From: Streptomyces vietnamensis
Lineage (GTDB): Bacteria; Actinomycetota; Actinomycetes; Streptomycetales; Streptomycetaceae
Assembly: GCF_000830005.1 (NCBI RefSeq)
Contig: NZ_CP010407.1
Location: 5,026,001-5,090,000, forward strand
DNA: 64,000 nucleotides
Reading direction: 5' to 3'
Position 1 is the stretch's first letter. Each line of letters begins with the position of its first letter. Of this stretch, positions 60,552 to 64,000 are shown one piece after another. A model generated the notes under the pieces. It had not been told where the DNA came from. It worked only from the letters and a program-made list of their open reading frames with translations, and searched no databases. The translations under genes and the position numbers were made by a program.

Positions 60552-62183
60552 ATGCATCCCATGGGACATGTCGAGGCCGCGCATCTGGAGTACTACCTTC
60601 CCGACGGGAGGGTCCTGCTCGGGGACGCCTCCTTCCGGGTCGGGGAGGGGGCCGTCGTCGCCCTCGTCGGGGCCAACGGCGCCGGCAAGACCACACTGCT
60701 CCGGATGATCGCCGGAGAGCTCCAGCCGCACGGCGGCACGGTCACGGTCAGCGGCGGGCTCGGCGTGATGCCGCAGTTCGTCGGCTCCGTACGGGACGAG
60801 TCCACCGTCCGTGACCTGCTGGTCTCCGTTGCCCAGCCCCGGATCCGGGAGGCCGCGAAGGCCGTCGACGCGGCCGAGCACCTGATCATGACCGTCGACG
60901 ACGAGGCCGCGCAGATGAAGTACGCGCAGGCCCTCAGCGACTGGGCCGAGGTGCAGGGGTACGAGGCCGAGACCCTCTGGGACATCTGCACCATGGCCGC
61001 GCTCGGCGTCCCGTACGAGAAGGCGCAGTTCCGCGAGGTGCGGACGCTCTCCGGCGGCGAGCAGAAGCGGCTCGTCCTGGAGTCGCTGCTGCGCGGGCCC
61101 GACGAGGTGCTGCTCCTCGACGAGCCGGACAACTACCTCGACGTGCCCGGCAAGCGGTGGCTGGAGGAGCGGCTGCGGGAGACCCGCAAGACCGTGCTCT
61201 TCATCTCCCACGACCGGGAGCTGCTCTCCCGGGGCGCGCAGAAGATCATCGCGGTCGAGCCCGGCCCGGCCGGCTCGGACGTCTGGGTGCACGGCGGCGG
61301 CTTCGACACCTTCCACGAGGCCCGGCGGGAGCGGTTCGCCCGCTTCGAGGAGCTGAAGCGGCGCTGGGACGAGAAGCACGCGCAGCTGAAGAAGCTGGTC
61401 GTCAACCTGCGGCAGGCGGCCGCGGTCAGCCACGAGATGGCCTCCCGTTACGCGGCGGCGCAGACGCGCCTGAAGAAGTTCGAGGAGGCGGGTCCGCCGC
61501 CGGAGCCGCCGCGCGAGCAGGACATCCGCATGCGGCTGCGCGGCGGGCGGACCGGTGTGCGGGCCGTGACCTGCGAGAACCTTGAGCTGACCGGTCTGAT
61601 GAAGCCGTTCTCGCTCGAGATCTTCTACGGGGAGCGGGTCGCCGTCCTCGGCTCGAACGGGTCCGGGAAGTCGCACTTCCTGCGGCTGCTCGCGGGGGAT
61701 CCGACGGTCGCCCACACGGGTGCGTGGAAGCTCGGCGCGCGGGTCGTGCCGGGGCACTTCGCGCAGACCCACGCCCACCCCGAGCTGGCCGGGCGGCCGC
61801 TCGTCGACATCCTGTGGACCGAGCACGCCAAGGACCGGGGCGCGGCGATGTCGGTGCTGCGGCGGTACGAGCTGGAGCGGCAGGGGGACCAGCCGTTCGA
61901 CAAGCTGTCGGGCGGGCAGCAGGCGCGGTTCCAGATCCTGCTCCTGGAGCTGGCCGGTACCACCGCGCTGCTGCTCGACGAGCCCACGGACAACCTGGAC
62001 CTGGAGTCGGCGGAGGCGCTGCAGGACGGCCTCGAGTCGTACGACGGGACGGTTCTCGCGGTGACGCACGACCGGTGGTTCGCGAAGAGCTTCGACCGGT
62101 TCCTGGTCTTCGGGTCGGACGGGGTCGTACGGGAGACGAGCGAGCCCGTGTGGGACGAGCGGAGGGTCGAGCGGGCGCGGTGA
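60552..62183 (+). CDS. ABC-F family ATPase
   Basis: Soluble twin ATPase of the ABC-F type, which acts on ribosomes (translation factor or antibiotic protection) and has no membrane domain; about 543 residues. First half: Walker A VGANGAGKTTLLRM, signature LSGGEQKR, Walker B LLLDEPDNYLD. Second half: GSNGSGKSHFLRL (His replaces the usual Thr), LSGGQQAR and LLLDEPTDNLD. The linker between (about 255-320) is a charged helical pair. Start is uncertain among GTG 60546, ATG 60552 and ATG 60561, none with a clear ribosome-binding site. It lies between truA and rplM. Confidence 0.85.
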   Translation: MHPMGHVEAAHLEYYLPDGRVLLGDASFRVGEGAVVALVGANGAGKTTLLRMIAGELQPHGGTVTVSGGLGVMPQFVGSVRDESTVRDLLVSVAQPRIREAAKAVDAAEHLIMTVDDEAAQMKYAQALSDWAEVQGYEAETLWDICTMAALGVPYEKAQFREVRTLSGGEQKRLVLESLLRGPDEVLLLDEPDNYLDVPGKRWLEERLRETRKTVLFISHDRELLSRGAQKIIAVEPGPAGSDVWVHGGGFDTFHEARRERFARFEELKRRWDEKHAQLKKLVVNLRQAAAVSHEMASRYAAAQTRLKKFEEAGPPPEPPREQDIRMRLRGGRTGVRAVTCENLELTGLMKPFSLEIFYGERVAVLGSNGSGKSHFLRLLAGDPTVAHTGAWKLGARVVPGHFAQTHAHPELAGRPLVDILWTEHAKDRGAAMSVLRRYELERQGDQPFDKLSGGQQARFQILLLELAGTTALLLDEPTDNLDLESAEALQDGLESYDGTVLAVTHDRWFAKSFDRFLVFGSDGVVRETSEPVWDERRVERAR

Positions 62184-62421
62184 CCCGGGGCGGGGGCGGT
62201 GCGGTCGGCGCGTTTTGACCCGTCCGGGGTGGCGCGGGTACTGTTGCGGTTTGTTATGCGTATTGGCTTCGCCGTTCTCACGCGAGGGGCCCTTACGCAA
62301 GTTCCCTGGAGCAGTTACCAGTGGCTCGCATACGGGCGGTGTCCCGGCAGTGCAGGCCCCAGCTGCATGATCGCTTCAGGTGTGTCTGGACTCCATCCAC
62401 TGAAGAAGCGAAGGCTACGAA

Positions 62422-62865
62422 GTGCGTACGTACAGCCCCAAGCCCGGCGATGTCACTCGCCAGTGGCACATCATCGACGCGCAGGACATCGTCCTGGGCC
62501 GTCTGGCGACCACGGCTGCGAACCTCCTGCGAGGCAAGCACAAGCCGGTCTACGCCCCCCACATGGACATGGGCGACTTCGTCATCATCATCAACGCTGA
62601 CAAGGTCCACCTGTCCGGCAACAAGAAGACCCAGAAGATGGCCTACCGCCACTCTGGCTTCCCGGGTGGTCTGCGCTCCGTCCGTTACGACGAGCTGCTC
62701 GACAAGAACCCCGAGAAGGCCGTCGAGAAGGCCATCAAGGGCATGATCCCCAAGAACTCCCTGGGCCGTCAGATGCTCTCGAAGCTGAAGGTCTACGCGG
62801 GCGAGAACCACCCGCACGCTGCCCAGCAGCCGGTTCCGTTCGAGATCACCCAGGTCGCGCAGTAA
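62422..62865 (+). CDS. rplM: 50S ribosomal protein L13
   Basis: Early-assembly 23S rRNA protein, 147 residues: [39 protein letters not shown] and [23 protein letters not shown] start at 62422. Paired with rpsI 44 bp downstream. Confidence 0.98.
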   Translation: MRTYSPKPGDVTRQWHIIDAQDIVLGRLATTAANLLRGKHKPVYAPHMDMGDFVIIINADKVHLSGNKKTQKMAYRHSGFPGGLRSVRYDELLDKNPEKAVEKAIKGMIPKNSLGRQMLSKLKVYAGENHPHAAQQPVPFEITQVAQ

Positions 62866-62909
62866 TTCCGGCCACACCCCCTAAGAACGAAAGAAATCTG
62901 AGGAGCATC

Positions 62910-63422
62910 GTGGCCGAGACCACCCCTGAGACCCCCGTCGACGAGTTCGAGGGCGTCGAGGAGTACACCACCGAGACCGAGCTCGTCGAGGGTGAGTACA
63001 CCTCCGAGTCGCTCGCGTCCCGCTTCGGCGACCCGCAGCCGGCCGCCGGCCTGGGCCGTCGCAAGAACGCCATCGCCCGCGTCCGGATCGTTCCGGGCAC
63101 CGGCAAGTGGAAGATCAACGGGCGTACGCTCGAGGACTACTTCCCGAACAAGGTCCACCAGCAGGAAGTCAACGAGCCCTTCAAGGTGCTCGAGCTCGAC
63201 AACCGCTACGACATCATCGCCCGCATCGCGGGTGGCGGTGTCTCCGGCCAGGCCGGCGCCCTCCGCCTCGGCGTGGCCCGTGCGCTGAACGAGGCGGACG
63301 TCGAGAACAACCGCCCGGCGCTGAAGAAGGCCGGCTTCCTCTCCCGTGACGACCGTGCGGTCGAGCGGAAGAAGGCCGGTCTCAAGAAGGCCCGCAAGGC
63401 TCCGCAGTACAGCAAGCGCTAA
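62910..63422 (+). CDS. rpsI: 30S ribosomal protein S9
   Basis: Head protein whose C-terminal tail (ending RKAPQYSKR) contacts P-site tRNA, 170 residues. Residues 1 to about 45 are an acidic extension usual in actinomycetes; the core starts [22 protein letters not shown] start at 62910 follows GAGGAG. Confidence 0.98.
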   Translation: MAETTPETPVDEFEGVEEYTTETELVEGEYTSESLASRFGDPQPAAGLGRRKNAIARVRIVPGTGKWKINGRTLEDYFPNKVHQQEVNEPFKVLELDNRYDIIARIAGGGVSGQAGALRLGVARALNEADVENNRPALKKAGFLSRDDRAVERKKAGLKKARKAPQYSKR

Positions 63423-63443
63423 TCACGCCTGCTCGCTGCTTTC

Positions 63444-63488
63444 GTACGCCCCGGCGGCACTGCCCGTGCCGTCGGGGCGTACGTTTTT
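63444..63488 (+). terminator. Intrinsic terminator after rpsI
   Basis: 17-bp stem with one G-T pair (63444-63460 with 63466-63482), 5-nt loop, followed by GTTTTTT: a full Rho-independent terminator. Confidence 0.9.
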
Positions 63489-63537
63489 TCATAACCTCTT
63501 TCTCTTTCGCTTGGGCACGTATTTTCGGAGGACAGCT

Positions 63538-64000
63538 GTGGGACGACTCTTCGGCACGGACGGCGTACGCGGTGTCGCCAACGCGGACCTGACGGCGGAA
63601 CTGGCGCTCGGCCTGTCCGTCGCGGCCGCGCACGTGCTCGCCGAGGCGGGCACGTTCGAGGGCCACCGGCCCACCGCCGTGGTCGGACGGGACCCGCGCG
63701 CCTCCGGAGAGTTCCTCGAAGCGGCCGTCGTGGCCGGCCTCGCCAGCGCCGGCGTCGACGTGCTGCGCGTCGGCGTCCTGCCCACCCCGGCCGTCGCCCA
63801 CCTCACCGGCGTCCTCGGCGCCGACCTCGGCGTGATGCTCTCCGCCAGCCACAACGCCATGCCCGACAACGGCATCAAGTTCTTCGCCCGCGGCGGCCAC
63901 AAGCTCGCCGACGAGCTCGAGGACAAGATCGAGGCCGTGTACGAGGAGCACCGCACCGGCGCCCCCTGGGAGCGCCCGACCGGTGCCGGCGTCGGCCGCG
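63538..64000 (+). CDS. glmM: Phosphoglucosamine mutase, N-terminal part
   Basis: Converts glucosamine-6-phosphate to glucosamine-1-phosphate for peptidoglycan precursors. About 154 residues are visible; the rest lies past the right edge. It starts [20 protein letters not shown], has [18 protein letters not shown] and the phosphoserine motif [20 protein letters not shown] 63538 follows GGAGGACAG. Confidence 0.96.
   Translation, partial: MGRLFGTDGVRGVANADLTAELALGLSVAAAHVLAEAGTFEGHRPTAVVGRDPRASGEFLEAAVVAGLASAGVDVLRVGVLPTPAVAHLTGVLGADLGVMLSASHNAMPDNGIKFFARGGHKLADELEDKIEAVYEEHRTGAPWERPTGAGVGR

Overview
The window is a piece of chromosome from a high-G+C actinomycete, almost certainly Streptomyces. 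The evidence is the G+C-saturated third codon positions, the frequent GTG and TTG starts, the Streptomyces order of transcription and translation genes, and the presence of WhiB-like, BldC-like and ECF42-type regulators. It runs through the large information-processing region: aspC (minus, partial), tRNA-Trp, secE-nusG-rplK-rplA, a lipoprotein gene, rplJ-rplL, rpoB-rpoC, then (after an interruption) rpsL-rpsG-fusA-tuf, the S10, spc and alpha ribosomal operons, secY-adk-map-infA-rpmJ, rpsM-rpsK-rpoA-rplQ-truA, and rplM-rpsI-glmM (partial).

The interruption is the main interest. Between the terminator of rpoC (about 14.18 kb) and the promoter of rpsL (about 33.53 kb) lies about 18.5 kb of mostly minus-strand genes that together encode a non-contractile, siphovirus-type phage tail without a head. 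In transcription order they are: a tail-terminator-like protein, major tail tube protein, a G/GT pair of tail assembly chaperones joined by an apparent -1 frameshift, three tape-measure-like proteins (two of them tandem paralogues), a distal tail (Dit) protein, three tandem paralogous fibres with different C-terminal domains, a hub-like protein, two small structural proteins, and a lysis set (Zn amidase, small holin-like protein, coiled-coil membrane protein). I see no terminase, portal, capsid, protease, integrase, replication gene or att repeat. This fits a domesticated tailocin or phage-tail-like particle (my inference) rather than a prophage. Intrinsic terminators punctuate the cluster, which could set the ratio of tube, chaperone, tape and lysis products.

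The promoter-proximal end of the cluster holds a regulatory block: a plus-strand XRE-type HTH protein faces a minus-strand WhiB-like / zinc-ribbon / BldC-like operon. The region between them has several GCGTGC-type inverted repeats. A nearly identical palindrome lies upstream of the tail-terminator gene, so one regulator may control both the switch and the structural operon. Two plus-strand genes are embedded in the cluster: an ATP-grasp-like protein, and a Pro/Glu-rich protein that shares a short motif with a small minus-strand neighbour.

A second, smaller accessory insertion (38.2-42.0 kb) separates tuf from the S10 operon. It has a PIG-L-type deacetylase lipoprotein on the minus strand and a YCII/DGPF protein translationally coupled to an ECF42-type sigma factor, with a TGTCGA-type promoter upstream. 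The remaining genes are conserved housekeeping genes, with clear terminators and several structured leaders (rplJ, rpsL, rpsJ, rpsH, infA).
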